A program made the position numbers and the translations under genes. The notes beneath the pieces were generated by a model. That model saw only the letters and a program-made list of their open reading frames with translations, did no database searches and was not told where the DNA came from. Shown one piece after another: positions 1 through 9,333 of a stretch of 64,000 nucleotides of DNA (positions are counted from its first letter, which is position 1; the number at the start of each line of letters is the position of its first letter). The stretch is from an uncultured Chitinophaga sp. Its GTDB lineage: Bacteria > Bacteroidota > Bacteroidia > Chitinophagales > Chitinophagaceae. The stretch lies in contig NZ_CAMLHC010000032.1 in NCBI RefSeq assembly GCF_946479755.1, positions 1 to 64,000 on the forward strand, given 5' to 3'.

Positions 1-62
1 TTCACAACCTTCTCCAGGACTTGCCGCAAAAAATAGTTTCCACTAGATAATTAAATCAGCTC

Positions 63-437
63 ATGAAAGTAGATATTCTTTTAGTTGATGCGGCTAATGA
101 GTGCCCATGTAGTACCGGCTTTGTGCCTCACTTAATAAATAAGAACTATATAGTGGACAGGCGTGTGGATATATACACATGTATGGAAGCCTTTACCGAT
201 AGAGAGCGTAAATATGGGCTTGTAATTGTTCATATGAGTATTTTGGCCAAGTCCCTGCGGATAGTTAGAAAGATACGGGAACGAGACAGCAACATTCCTA
301 TTATTGTAATTACTTTCATCAGTAGAGGGCCGACCGATATACACGCTATTATTGACGCCGGGGCTGATGACTACGTTATTAAGCCAATGTGCGGCCCCGG
401 CTATTTAATCGAAATGGTTGAGCGCTATTTACATTAA
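63..437 (+). CDS. Degenerate response-regulator receiver domain protein
   Basis: A 124-residue stand-alone CheY-like receiver fold with no output domain. The N-terminal strand ILLVDAANE keeps D9 but has A10 where an acidic residue normally helps bind Mg2+. The phospho-acceptor position at the end of strand 3 (YGLVIVHMS) is H57 rather than Asp. T84 (VIT) and K107 (VIKP) are still in place. The protein therefore probably cannot be phosphorylated in the usual way and may act as a pseudo-receiver that binds a partner. No histidine kinase or DNA-binding partner is encoded next to it inside the window; anything upstream is cut off. The ATG at 63 is the first in frame. The receiver fold is clear, the role unknown. 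Confidence 0.75.
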   Translation: MKVDILLVDAANECPCSTGFVPHLINKNYIVDRRVDIYTCMEAFTDRERKYGLVIVHMSILAKSLRIVRKIRERDSNIPIIVITFISRGPTDIHAIIDAGADDYVIKPMCGPGYLIEMVERYLH

Positions 438-519
438 TCCCAACAGCGAAGGTTGTAAATATGTGATATTTTATTTATTTGTTGATTGGTAATCGTTGTT
501 ACCTTATATTAACTACACT

Positions 520-734
520 TTTGTTCCTTATTTGTACCTTAATCCGCTGAAGTTCTTTACTGGTAAGGCTTGTTACTTTCTGTATCGGGAAGTAAGGTGG
601 CATAAACAACACAGAGCATTCATAGCTAAATATGATGAAAGCCCCGTCACTGGGGCTTTTTCTATGTCCGGTGTTTTTGCTTGTTTTGTGTTGTTTCGCG
701 TTGTTTTGGGCATTTTTGTACCTTATTTGTACCT
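520..734. repeat. Pair of 20-bp direct repeats, possible integrase-binding/att sites
   Basis: The 20-mers at 520-539 and 715-734 differ at a single base. Each is itself two 9-mers of the type TTTGTACCT separated by TA (11-bp period). Short direct repeats with about one helical turn of spacing, beside a terminator and a gene-poor region, resemble arm-type sites of tyrosine recombinases. No integrase gene remains in the window, so attachment-site function is an inference. Confidence 0.3.
638..661 (+). terminator. Intrinsic terminator-like hairpin
   Basis: An 8-bp stem AAAGCCCC/GGGGCTTT with a 6-nt loop, followed by a short T run on the plus strand. It lies about 200 nt after the receiver-domain gene and between the two 20-bp repeats. 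It could end transcription from the upstream gene or belong to a lost element. Confidence 0.5.
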
Positions 735-780
735 CGAAGCATGGAACTGTTTTTGGTAAATTTAAAAGGCGAGATAATGC

Positions 781-817
781 ACCATACTGCACCATACTGC
801 ACCATACTGCACCATAC
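781..817. repeat. 10-bp tandem repeat, 3.7 copies
   Basis: The unit ACCATACTGC is repeated at 781, 791 and 801, with a partial copy at 811-817. The copies are identical. It lies in noncoding sequence, so it may vary in copy number between strains. No function can be assigned. Confidence 0.8.
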
Positions 818-1296
818 AACCTGCTATCCCACGTAACAGCGCCTGATTAATTGATTCTATTTTGATTAAAATCAATTCTATATTGACCTCTTTCTAAAAA
901 AGATGGTAGAAAATTACGCCACTTGAAAAACTTTATATAGGTTTGAAAAAGAAGAAAAAGAGCAATCGGAGCAAAGTAAAAAAGTGACTCACTTTTTTTT
1001 TAATTTTTTAGCTAAAACGTTTAACTAAAGAGCGTTTAATTATTTCGTCCAGTGCCAAGCAACCTACAACAATTTACTTCCTAACAATAATCTCAACTAA
1101 GATCAACAGGAATTTGAAAGATTGGACTGCCTTTAAGTAATCAACCAAATTATCATTATTAATCAGTTTTTGTCAATCACTTGTTATTCCAGGTATATGC
1201 ACGTTAAAATGTTTCTATCGTAAGGGAGCGTTGATGAGCAGTAAGTAATGTCTTTCAGGCACAGCGCATTAATCCCGTAAATCAAAACAACCGGAC

Positions 1297-1371
1297 ATGG
1301 GCAAAGGAGGTCAAATTGGCGAAATAGCTATCGCTTTGGGGAAGAAGTATGAACCCAAAAAGAGAGCCTGA
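1297..1371 (+). other. Very short reading frame (24 codons), doubtful
   Basis: ATG at 1297 opens a 24-codon frame ending in TGA, with product MGKGGQIGEIAIALGKKYEP followed by a short basic tail. The composition looks protein-like, but there is no clear ribosome site, no promoter and no recognised relative. It may be a leftover of a decayed gene in the gene-poor region. Listed only so that it can be checked. Confidence 0.15.
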
Positions 1372-1662
1372 CTCACAAAAGAGCGCTCCAATAGATCCAG
1401 CTATATCAACGGGATTAACACTGTCCAGGAGAGGGTGATACCCTTTACCCCGGCGGGAAAGCCAATTTAGCCTGATGCATTAAAATACGATCTCCCTTAA
1501 CTCTTCCTACTGCCAGTATCGTCAACAGGACTATATGTTTGACAGATAAGTTATGACCACATCAGTCGCTGATTGATGTAACGGGTGTTAGCGCCCGTTT
1601 CCAGCGGATTTCTATACGTGATGTTACACTAAAACCATTTCTATTCAATTTTAAAAAATAAG

Positions 1663-4600
1663 ATGATGCAGTCAACCAAAAGATGTCTTTTGCTTTTTAT
1701 GCTCTTTTGCATAGGAAGCATGTTTGCCTATGGGCAAGGAAAAATGGCGGTTTCAGGTACGATCAAGGATGCCACCGGCAATGTTCTTGCGGGAGCCACC
1801 GTGAGTGAAAAAGGTACCTCCAATTGGGCGCCTTCCGGTAAAGATGGTCACTTTACCATCAATGTACAACCAAATGCAAAACTGGTTATTTCTTATGTTG
1901 GGTTTGTCACCCAGGAGCTGCCGGCCACGGCTTCCATGCAGATAACACTGGTTGCCAGTGTCCGGAGCGCTGATGAGGTAGTTGTTACAGCCCTGGGTAT
2001 CAAAAAGCAATCTAAAGCTTTAGGATATGCGGTGTCTAAAATCGATAATGACAGAATCATGGCCAGCGGCACGCCTACCAATGCCTTACAGGCGCTCTAC
2101 GGAGCAGCTCCCGGCGTACAGGTGGCCGCTACGGCAGCCGGTCCTTCTGCCGGAATGAAAATCAATATTCGTAATGCGGTATCGTTTGATCAAAATTCAT
2201 CAACGCGTCCGCTTATTGTTGTAGATGGTGTTCCTATCCATGACCAGAATACACAAATGGGTTTCGGAGCTACTGATCGTGATAATGGAACTGGTATCAA
2301 CGATATCAACCCCGATGATATCGCTTCTATGGAGATTTTGAAAGGAGCGAAAGCTTCAGTACTCTATGGTAGTGAAGGGGCCAATGGGGTGCTGTTGATT
2401 ACCACTAAAAGCGGCGCCAAAGGCAAAGGACTGGGCGTGGCGGCTTCTTTTACAACCTCATGGGACCGGGCGGCTTTCCTTCCTAAATTACAAAATGAAT
2501 ATGGTACCGGCTCCAGTCCCAGCAACTCAAGGAACGACGCCCAGGGATATTACATTGATGCAAACGGAAAGAGAGCACTGGCAACTACATTAGGAGATGG
2601 TTTCGGAGCTGCTGCCTTTGGACCAAGATTTGACCCAAGCGTGCAGCTGTTATGGTGGGATGGCGTGGAAAGACCATGGCAGGCACAAACCAAAAATATC
2701 TACAATGATCTTTACCAAACCGGGCATCAGAATACAACCAATGTGGCTTTAAGCGGAGGAAACGACCAGGGACAGATCCGTTTTTCATACACTAATTTAA
2801 GTATGACCCCTATCAGGCCAGGTTCAGATTATAACAAAAATACTTTCAGCCTGAATACGTCGTATAAGTTAAACAATAACATCACGCTTAAATACACCGG
2901 CAACTTTTTTATTTCCAAAAACGTAAATGCTGCCAACCTGAGCACTATGAACGGGGAAGGCCAGCAGGCGGAGATCGGGGCATTTAGCGCTGACATCAAT
3001 GTAGACTTGCTAAAGTCACATATGCTGACTCCTGACGGATATAATTACTTCGCCAACCCAAGCCTGAGAAATCTAATTTCCAATGGCAGGAAAGGAGTGG
3101 TAGGGTATCTGTGGGACCAGCTCCAGAATCAGTCTAACTTTACAAGATTGCATAATATCCAGTCTTTATCTGCCGATATAAAACTCACCAATATATTTAG
3201 TGCCACATTCATGGGCGGCATAGATTACAGTACAGAGAGAAATGAGTATAAAGGCAAATTATTAGATCCGCAGCTAATTGGACCAAATAGTGGTTTCATG
3301 TACAGTGATGTAACTAATACCTATAAGAACACTTATGGCCAGGGCATGCTTAACTTCAATACCAAAATTAACAGCGATTTTGATTTGTCTGGTTTTGTGG
3401 GTGGCGTGATCAGGAAAAATTACACGGAAGGGAAAGGAGCATCTGTGAACGGGTATGGACAGCTGGTTATTCCTAACTATTTCTCATTTAACAATTTGCC
3501 ATTAGGTGTACAGCCCCAGTACCAGTTTACAAACGGGCAGGATATCTTATACAGCTTATTGGGATCGGCGCAACTGGCATGGAGAAACCAGGTGTATATA
3601 GAGGCACAGGCCAGACAAGACTGGTCGTCTATTTTGCCTCCAAACCAGAATAGTTATTTCTACCCCGGTATAAGTGCAGCGTGGATCCTGAGCGAAAGTC
3701 TGAAATTGCCGGCAGTATTTGATTATGCAAAGGTCAGGGCGTCATGGGCCGATGTGGGACGTCCCGGCCCGCGCTATTTCAGCAACGTGAACTATTCTAC
3801 TTCTCAAACCGGTGGGGGGTATGTGCTTACTCCTCCGGCTGATCTTCCTCCGATGGGCACCGACGGTCAGCCCAATTTGAAACCTGAACGTAAGCGCGAA
3901 TTCGAAGTAGGTTTTGAAACATACCTGCTCCAAAACAGAAGGATTGGTGTGGATTTTTCTTATTATAAGTCAAATATCTACGACCAGATCATGGCAGTAG
4001 CTGCCCCTCCGGGAATGGGCGTTAAAAATGTGAGGATGAACGCCGGTAACGTGATGAACAAAGGATGGGAGCTGGCGATTAAAACAAAACCCATTTTAAC
4101 GAAAGACTTTGAATGGGATGTGAACCTGATGTTTGCACACGGTAAAACATATGTTGAAAAACTGGATGGAAAACTGCAATCGCTCACTTTATGGAATGCT
4201 TTCGGCGCAGTGAATGCAGTGGCAAATGTTGGTGAGGAATATGGTCAGCTTTACCTGACCAAGTCAACCTACACTTATAACAATCCAAATGATGCAAATG
4301 ATCCGAACAATGGAAAAAGAGTTGTCAATGCTGCCGGATCAGCCTATGATTATAAGAGCACGGCGAAGTTGATCGGCAAAACCATTCCTGATGTGACAGG
4401 CGGGGTTTTTACTTCTTTTTCCTACAAAAATATTCGCCTTATCGCAAACATAGATTACCAGTTTGGCGCTACCTTTCTGTCCGGGTCAGAGACTTATATG
4501 ATGGCTGCCGGCGCGTTAAACGAAACATTAAAATACAGAGATGAGGCACATGGTGGCACTGCTTATTACTTAGATGCCAATTCTAAAAAAGTGGCGGGCA

Positions 4601-5001
4601 CAAACCCTAATGGCGGACCCACTTTTCATGATGGTGTAATATTGGACGGTGTTAGTACTGACGGTAAGACGAACACCAAAGTGGTTTCGGCTGATAACTA
4701 TTACTATGACTCTTATTTCTCAAATGGTTTCTTCCCTGAAGACAGGATCTTTAAAAGCGATTACGTAGCACTGCGTAATATAGCTATCGATTACACGGTG
4801 AACTCAAATCTTTCCAGGAAGGTCCGCATGAGCAACCTGGTCATATCAGTTTTTGCCAACAATGTAGGTTACCTCTATAAAGCCGCACCCAATTCAGTAC
4901 CTGAATCAACTAACGGAACCGGGTGGGGGGTAGGTTCCTATGGAACAACTGCCTTGCCCTCACAGCGTTCAATAGGTATTTCTATCAAAACTAAATTCTA
5001 A
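1663..5001 (+). CDS. SusC/RagA-family TonB-dependent outer-membrane transporter (pair 1)
   Basis: A 1112-residue TonB-dependent receptor. A signal peptide (about residues 1-25, ending FAYGQ) is followed by a carboxypeptidase-D-regulatory-like domain (about 28-110), the plug (SADEVVVTALGIKKQSK onward, with the family motif GANGVLLITTKSG near residue 245) and a long beta-barrel that ends in an aromatic residue (TKF). There is no STN domain, so unlike the two sigma/FecR-linked receptors in this window it is not expected to signal to an anti-sigma factor. The SusD partner starts 11 nt downstream. No degrading enzyme is adjacent, so the substrate cannot be guessed. The start is the first of two consecutive ATG codons. 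The gene is visibly richer in AT than the 10.5-18 kb cluster. Confidence 0.95.
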   Translation: MMQSTKRCLLLFMLFCIGSMFAYGQGKMAVSGTIKDATGNVLAGATVSEKGTSNWAPSGKDGHFTINVQPNAKLVISYVGFVTQELPATASMQITLVASVRSADEVVVTALGIKKQSKALGYAVSKIDNDRIMASGTPTNALQALYGAAPGVQVAATAAGPSAGMKINIRNAVSFDQNSSTRPLIVVDGVPIHDQNTQMGFGATDRDNGTGINDINPDDIASMEILKGAKASVLYGSEGANGVLLITTKSGAKGKGLGVAASFTTSWDRAAFLPKLQNEYGTGSSPSNSRNDAQGYYIDANGKRALATTLGDGFGAAAFGPRFDPSVQLLWWDGVERPWQAQTKNIYNDLYQTGHQNTTNVALSGGNDQGQIRFSYTNLSMTPIRPGSDYNKNTFSLNTSYKLNNNITLKYTGNFFISKNVNAANLSTMNGEGQQAEIGAFSADINVDLLKSHMLTPDGYNYFANPSLRNLISNGRKGVVGYLWDQLQNQSNFTRLHNIQSLSADIKLTNIFSATFMGGIDYSTERNEYKGKLLDPQLIGPNSGFMYSDVTNTYKNTYGQGMLNFNTKINSDFDLSGFVGGVIRKNYTEGKGASVNGYGQLVIPNYFSFNNLPLGVQPQYQFTNGQDILYSLLGSAQLAWRNQVYIEAQARQDWSSILPPNQNSYFYPGISAAWILSESLKLPAVFDYAKVRASWADVGRPGPRYFSNVNYSTSQTGGGYVLTPPADLPPMGTDGQPNLKPERKREFEVGFETYLLQNRRIGVDFSYYKSNIYDQIMAVAAPPGMGVKNVRMNAGNVMNKGWELAIKTKPILTKDFEWDVNLMFAHGKTYVEKLDGKLQSLTLWNAFGAVNAVANVGEEYGQLYLTKSTYTYNNPNDANDPNNGKRVVNAAGSAYDYKSTAKLIGKTIPDVTGGVFTSFSYKNIRLIANIDYQFGATFLSGSETYMMAAGALNETLKYRDEAHGGTAYYLDANSKKVAGTNPNGGPTFHDGVILDGVSTDGKTNTKVVSADNYYYDSYFSNGFFPEDRIFKSDYVALRNIAIDYTVNSNLSRKVRMSNLVISVFANNVGYLYKAAPNSVPESTNGTGWGVGSYGTTALPSQRSIGISIKTKF

Positions 5002-5012
5002 AAACAACTAAG

Positions 5013-6998
5013 ATGAAATATATACACTTGAAATCATTTTTCTTGCTTACGTTGTTACTATCTTCTGTCGCATGTAAGAAGAAACTGGACGATCTGTATC
5101 AGAATCCTGATGGATATTCTAAAGACATGGCTGATAAGTCGGGCGTAAGCGTTATCGCCGGGTTCTTTACTTCTCAGCTAACTCAGGGCTTCTTTCTTAG
5201 CGGTGATTATGGTTCTGTTTATCACCAGGTAAGAAGCGGGGACAGGATTATGGCAAATGCCGTTCAAATTTATAATGTTACCACGGAAGGCAGTACCCAT
5301 ACGCTTGCAGATGTTGAGCATGACTGGGGCACGGGCGGTTTTAACGAATCTGTTTTTAATTTTGTAAATACCCAATGGATCACGCCGATACTCTGGGCAC
5401 AACGTGAATACAACCTGACGCCGCAGGCCAAGCGGACTAATCTGGATAGCCTCTATATTACTTTACTGCATGTTCTGAAAGGTTATGCCTATCAAAGGGC
5501 GACCGACATGTATGACAAGATTCCCTACATAGAGACAGGTTCAGCGGGTGGACTTGATGGCATTAAAGCAAAATACCTGGGTCAATCGGACATCTATCCG
5601 AAAATCATCAGTGACTTTAAAGTTGCTGAAGAAGTATTGACGAAACTGACGCTTACCACTACCGAGCAGGCATCGTTTAATCAGCAGGATATCCTCTTCG
5701 GTGGAAATATTTTAAAATGGCGGAAGTATATTAATTCATTAAGGCTGCGCTGTGCAATGAATGTAAGCGAAGTTTTGCCTGCGCTTACAAGGCAGGTGCT
5801 TACGGAGCTGCAAGGTAAGCCGTTGCTGACCGACTACAACGATGTGGCTGGTGTAGCCGATATAGCCGTTATTGCACTTAACCGTATTTGTAATGAATTA
5901 GGTATTACCCGCGCGTACAGGGAAAGGGCGGATGACTGCCGTGCCGGGAAAAAATTCCTGCAGGATGTGATGTATTGCCAACCGACCATGGGCAGCAAGG
6001 TGGTAAACGGACAAACGCTATACTATTTTAGCGGTGATAATTCCATGACCGGTTTATTGAATGGCGCTGTCGACCCGCGTGTTGCCTACATTTTCGCTCC
6101 TGACTGGAAAGGCAGGTATCTGGGAGTTGACACAAAATGGGATGGTAATACAGATCCCAACAGCTATTTAAACAAAGTTTTGCGTGGCTACTATATCAAT
6201 GATCCTATCCTGACTGATATTTCAAAGACGACATTTTATTATGGTGTAAATAATAGCCAGTCAATTGTGTTGGATGCAGCATCCAAAGCGGACCTGAGCA
6301 AACGTGAAGCATTCCTGTTAAATACACTCCGCAGCAGAGTTGCCAATTATGATGACAATGGTTGGAACGTAGGTACTGAAAACAACCTCGTTGCCGAGTA
6401 CAATGTACGCGCTCAGTTTAACTTTGCCCTGAAATATCCGACCATTCATGCGGTTGAAACAGAGCTTTCATTGGCTGAAGCCGCAGTAAGAGGCTTCGGG
6501 CAATTGAATGGCGCCGCCCGTGATCACTATAAGAACGCGATAGTCTTATCCTGCAAATATTGGTACGAACTGAACAACTCGAATCAGTATTCAAAGACCA
6601 CTTTGCCGGCCATGCCGACAACGATGGATGATTCCAGGATCAATGCCAAACCTGCCATGGAATACAATGCCAGCGTATATGCGGAAAATGCAGCGCAGAA
6701 ATTTGACGCTATGTCAAGTACACAACAAGTGCAGGCTATTTTTAATCAGCTTCAGTTGCACTATAATATGTTGAACTTCGAAGTGCCATATACCGCTGCG
6801 CGCCGGTTAATTAAATACCTGGGTACCAACCCGGCTTCCGTGTATGAAAGATTCAAATGGAAAGAAAGAATGACCTATCCAAGCAGTATCCAGGCATCTG
6901 ATCCGGACGGTTGGTCAATTATCAGCGCCTCTAACAATCCGGACCTCCCGGTATGGTTTACCGGCCGGACTATCAAATGGAAGAATGCATTAGAATAG
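5013..6998 (+). CDS. SusD/RagB-family outer-membrane lipoprotein (pair 1)
   Basis: A 661-residue surface lipoprotein expected to form the substrate-binding lid over the preceding SusC barrel. The N terminus has a lipobox (LLSSVAC, acylated Cys at about residue 21), then KKKLDDLYQNPDGYS, typical of the SusD start. The body is alpha-helical and TPR-like, with the late aromatic-rich segment AARRLIKYLG and WSII. It is somewhat longer than most SusD proteins (450-600 residues). It lies 11 nt behind the SusC gene and clearly shares its transcript. A GC-rich hairpin follows at 7117-7138. Confidence 0.9.
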   Translation: MKYIHLKSFFLLTLLLSSVACKKKLDDLYQNPDGYSKDMADKSGVSVIAGFFTSQLTQGFFLSGDYGSVYHQVRSGDRIMANAVQIYNVTTEGSTHTLADVEHDWGTGGFNESVFNFVNTQWITPILWAQREYNLTPQAKRTNLDSLYITLLHVLKGYAYQRATDMYDKIPYIETGSAGGLDGIKAKYLGQSDIYPKIISDFKVAEEVLTKLTLTTTEQASFNQQDILFGGNILKWRKYINSLRLRCAMNVSEVLPALTRQVLTELQGKPLLTDYNDVAGVADIAVIALNRICNELGITRAYRERADDCRAGKKFLQDVMYCQPTMGSKVVNGQTLYYFSGDNSMTGLLNGAVDPRVAYIFAPDWKGRYLGVDTKWDGNTDPNSYLNKVLRGYYINDPILTDISKTTFYYGVNNSQSIVLDAASKADLSKREAFLLNTLRSRVANYDDNGWNVGTENNLVAEYNVRAQFNFALKYPTIHAVETELSLAEAAVRGFGQLNGAARDHYKNAIVLSCKYWYELNNSNQYSKTTLPAMPTTMDDSRINAKPAMEYNASVYAENAAQKFDAMSSTQQVQAIFNQLQLHYNMLNFEVPYTAARRLIKYLGTNPASVYERFKWKERMTYPSSIQASDPDGWSIISASNNPDLPVWFTGRTIKWKNALE

Positions 6999-7116
6999 TA
7001 ACCTTTAAAACACTTGCAGGAAGATTTTCCGAAAAAAATGCACGTGAAAAAACAAGATCTTCTGGCAGGTCGGTAAATCCTGCCATAAGTTTAAATAATA
7101 GATGATGACAAAAGAT

Positions 7117-7138
7117 AGGGCCGCATTCCTGCGGCCCT
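7117..7138 (+). terminator. GC-rich hairpin after SusC/SusD pair 1
   Basis: An 8-bp perfect stem AGGGCCGC/GCGGCCCT with a 6-nt loop, about 120 nt past the SusD stop. No T tract follows directly, so it may be a weak terminator or an mRNA-stabilising 3' hairpin. Confidence 0.45.
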
Positions 7139-7201
7139 GGTCGTAGTATGGGATTTAAAAAAAATACCTATTTTAGCTTTTCCTTGAAATCAAATTGACC
7201 T

Positions 7202-8053
7202 ATGAAATTTATTCATTTGTTTGGCCCGTTGTTAATCACATGTATTAACACCTATGCCCAAAAAAACATCTTCCCGCTTCCTACCGGAAAAGTGGGTATT
7301 GGAACGGATTCTCCAACAGTGCAGCTGGACGTCAGAGGCGAATTTAGCCTGGGCGTATTATCGTCCACCGGCGGGCAGGCCTATAGCATAGGTCTTACGC
7401 GGGCAGGAGCGCAATTGTATGGCGTTACCAACGGCCTCCGGCTGGGAGGAACTTTAAGCAATGTGGATGCTACAATACTTCCGAACGGGAACGTTGGTAT
7501 CGGCACCGTCTCGCCAGTCCAGAAACTGGATGTAAATGGCGTTTTCAGGAGCAATGGCATGGTGACGCTGCTAGGCCCCGGTACAGCGTCTGAACTAAAT
7601 ACCACTACCAAGAGGGGGCTGTATATTGATAATGGTGTTAGTACCAGCTGGGATTTACTGACACTCCGGAACGACGCCGGAACTATGATGACGATAACCG
7701 GAGCGGGTAATGTGGTTATCGGCGCGGATAACCGACCAGGCTACAAACTGGCTGTTGACGGTACCATCGGCGCCCGAAAAATTAAGGTAACGCAGGAGAG
7801 CTGGGCAGATTATGTGTTTCTCCCTGATTATAAACTTCCCACCCTTGAAGCGCTGGAGCGGTATGTAGCGAGCGAACGGCATCTGCCGGGCGTACCCTCT
7901 GCTGAAGAAGTAAAAAGCAACGGTGTAGATCTGGGGGATATGAATAGAATATTACTGGAGAAAGTAGAGGAGCTTTCGCTGTATATTATTTCTTTAAAGA
8001 AACAGCTGGATGCGCAACAGGCGCAGATAACCGCATTGCAGCAACAACGATGA
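7202..8053 (+). CDS. Secreted tail-fibre-like protein with C-terminal coiled coil
   Basis: A 283-residue exported protein (signal peptide about 1-19, ending NTYAQ). The body carries two copies of the motif GKVGIGTDSP/GNVGIGTVSP followed by xxLDVxG, seen in phage-tail-fibre-like and intramolecular-chaperone-like proteins that are common in Chitinophagaceae. The C-terminal part (about 200-283) has the typical signature HLPGVPSAEEVKSNGVDLG and then a heptad-like helix rich in Leu, Gln and Glu (LLEKVEELSLYIISLKKQL), which probably forms a trimeric coiled coil. Role: probably a surface-exposed trimeric fibre; substrate or partner unknown. A possible -7 box TATTTTAG at 7169-7176 suggests its own promoter, separate from the SusC/SusD pair upstream. 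Confidence 0.75.
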   Translation: MKFIHLFGPLLITCINTYAQKNIFPLPTGKVGIGTDSPTVQLDVRGEFSLGVLSSTGGQAYSIGLTRAGAQLYGVTNGLRLGGTLSNVDATILPNGNVGIGTVSPVQKLDVNGVFRSNGMVTLLGPGTASELNTTTKRGLYIDNGVSTSWDLLTLRNDAGTMMTITGAGNVVIGADNRPGYKLAVDGTIGARKIKVTQESWADYVFLPDYKLPTLEALERYVASERHLPGVPSAEEVKSNGVDLGDMNRILLEKVEELSLYIISLKKQLDAQQAQITALQQQR

Positions 8054-8096
8054 CAACGGCCGCCGGTTATCGTCGGCTTGATCCGTGCCGGCGTAG

Positions 8097-9017
8097 CTAT
8101 TTATGCTCATTTATGCGTGCCAGATCAGCCTTATAAAGCGTTTCACCATAATTGTTATTAAAATTAACAGACACTTTGTCCCGTGGACTTAACTTTTCAT
8201 ACAGCCTAATCCTGAGTGCTGCTTCAGCAATCGTATCCTTTTTAACAGGGAACTGCACCTGGAATTTATCAACAAGGATTTTCCTGATGGCTGCCAGCTT
8301 TTCATAGTAAGGACTTGCCGGTAAATGGCGGTCCTTTTTTTGTTTTTCCTTGTATTCAATGTAACCGGCCATCGGACAGAGGCCTGTGCCGGCGATAACG
8401 GGATTTCCGCCTTTCTCCAGGAAGTAAGCCGCCAGCTCCAGGTCGTCTCTGATAGCAGCTTCCATAATGTTGCTTCCCCCATAGGAGATGTGATTGATGT
8501 CTGCGCCCTGGCTGAGCAGATAGTCAATCATCTTTCGTTCTGTATGTTCAAAGCCTCCCAGCATCATCGCATTACACAGCGGGGAATCTCCTATAGCCGG
8601 ATTCGGATTGGCCTTATAGCTGAAAAGCAGCTGCAGCATATCATAATGATTAAGTGCAACAGCATGTTCCAAGGGTGTGTCATACCCCTTGTACGGGCTT
8701 ACAATATTGGGGTCGGCGCCCAGCTCCAGCAGTTTTTTCATAGCATGCAGGTCCTCGATAAGAGAAGCATACATCAGGAGCGTGTATCCGGTTTTTTCCG
8801 CCAGTTTGTCGAGATCCAGTTGTTGGGTTTTAATGACTTGCTCCATCCCCTTGAGATCACCATCGAACATTTTTTGCGCAACCGTTAATTGATCGCCGCT
8901 GAACATTTTAGCAGGCGGATATTCGCTTCTGTTTACTTTTTTCCGTGACCTGGAACTGAAGTCCGAACAAGATAAGAACGTCATAACAGCAATAAGTATT
9001 AAAACAGTTGATCTCAT
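8097..9017 (-). CDS. Ankyrin-repeat lipoprotein
   Basis: A 306-residue protein with a lipoprotein signal (AVMTFLSC, Cys at about residue 17). Ankyrin repeats run from about residue 60 to 210: TGYTLLMYASLIEDLHAMKKLLELGADPN, then YDTPLEHAVALNHYDMLQLLFSY and MIDYLLSQGADINHISYGG and units resembling ELAAYFLEKGGNP. The ankyrin stack is a protein-binding surface; the C-terminal 90 residues are charged and unrecognised. It is convergent with the tail-fibre-like gene (43 nt apart) and divergent from the next transcript. Probably an envelope-attached interaction protein; its partner cannot be read from the sequence. Confidence 0.8.
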   Translation of the reverse strand: MRSTVLILIAVMTFLSCSDFSSRSRKKVNRSEYPPAKMFSGDQLTVAQKMFDGDLKGMEQVIKTQQLDLDKLAEKTGYTLLMYASLIEDLHAMKKLLELGADPNIVSPYKGYDTPLEHAVALNHYDMLQLLFSYKANPNPAIGDSPLCNAMMLGGFEHTERKMIDYLLSQGADINHISYGGSNIMEAAIRDDLELAAYFLEKGGNPVIAGTGLCPMAGYIEYKEKQKKDRHLPASPYYEKLAAIRKILVDKFQVQFPVKKDTIAEAALRIRLYEKLSPRDKVSVNFNNNYGETLYKADLARINEHK

Positions 9018-9158
9018 ATTAATATCGTTAGGGTAAACTATGGCAACAGGTTAACTTTTTCACATAACAGGTGGTACTTCCTGATGTAAAATAGTTTTTT
9101 TTCAGCAGTAAATAACAATTCTTAACGTAGGTTCATCCAGCCCGGGGCTTGTCCTCAC

Positions 9159-9166
9159 TAATTTTG
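9159..9166 (+). promoter_or_regulatory. Bacteroidota -7 box (TAATTTTG)
   Basis: A perfect TAnnTTTG match, 21 nt before the ATG of the short frame at 9188. The matching -33 element is weak. It would start a transcript carrying the short frame and the 378-residue gene at 9334. The 9018-9333 gap otherwise holds the divergent upstream region of the ankyrin gene. Confidence 0.45.
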
Positions 9167-9187
9167 CGGTAGAAAAATATTGCATTT

Positions 9188-9316
9188 ATGCAGACTCAAT
9201 ATCTTTGGGAAACCGATTCGGTCGTTATTGCGCAGATAGGGCTTTTTCATCTCCGCACTACCCTGGGTACCTATCAATTATCCCCGTGTAACGGAACGCT
9301 GAAAAGGGAGATATAA
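9188..9316 (+). CDS. Putative 42-residue small protein
   Basis: ATG at 9188, stop at 9316; the product begins MQTQYLWETDSVVIAQIGLF. It sits immediately after a perfect -7 box and 17 nt before the next gene, the arrangement expected of a small gene or leader peptide in the same transcript. There is no signal peptide or recognised domain. Its place between promoter and gene is the only support; it could equally be an untranslated leader. Confidence 0.3.
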   Translation: MQTQYLWETDSVVIAQIGLFHLRTTLGTYQLSPCNGTLKREI

Positions 9317-9333
9317 AAGGTCGAAAATAAATA

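Larger units (their letters stand above)
438..1662. other. 1.2-kb region without a convincing gene; possible mobile-element scar
   Basis: This stretch is AT-rich and no long reading frame in it looks like a protein. It holds a pair of 20-bp direct repeats, a terminator-like hairpin, a 10-bp tandem repeat (all listed separately) and one very short frame with a lysine-rich product at 1297-1371. The last part (about 1500-1662) should contain the promoter and leader of the following SusC gene, but no clear -7 box was found. A decayed integrated element is a reasonable reading but is not proven. Confidence 0.4.

Noticed and set aside
1372..1600. Possible transposase or integrase remnant in the gene-poor region
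   Set aside because: Short stretches of protein-like sequence are interrupted by stops in all frames and match no family I can name.
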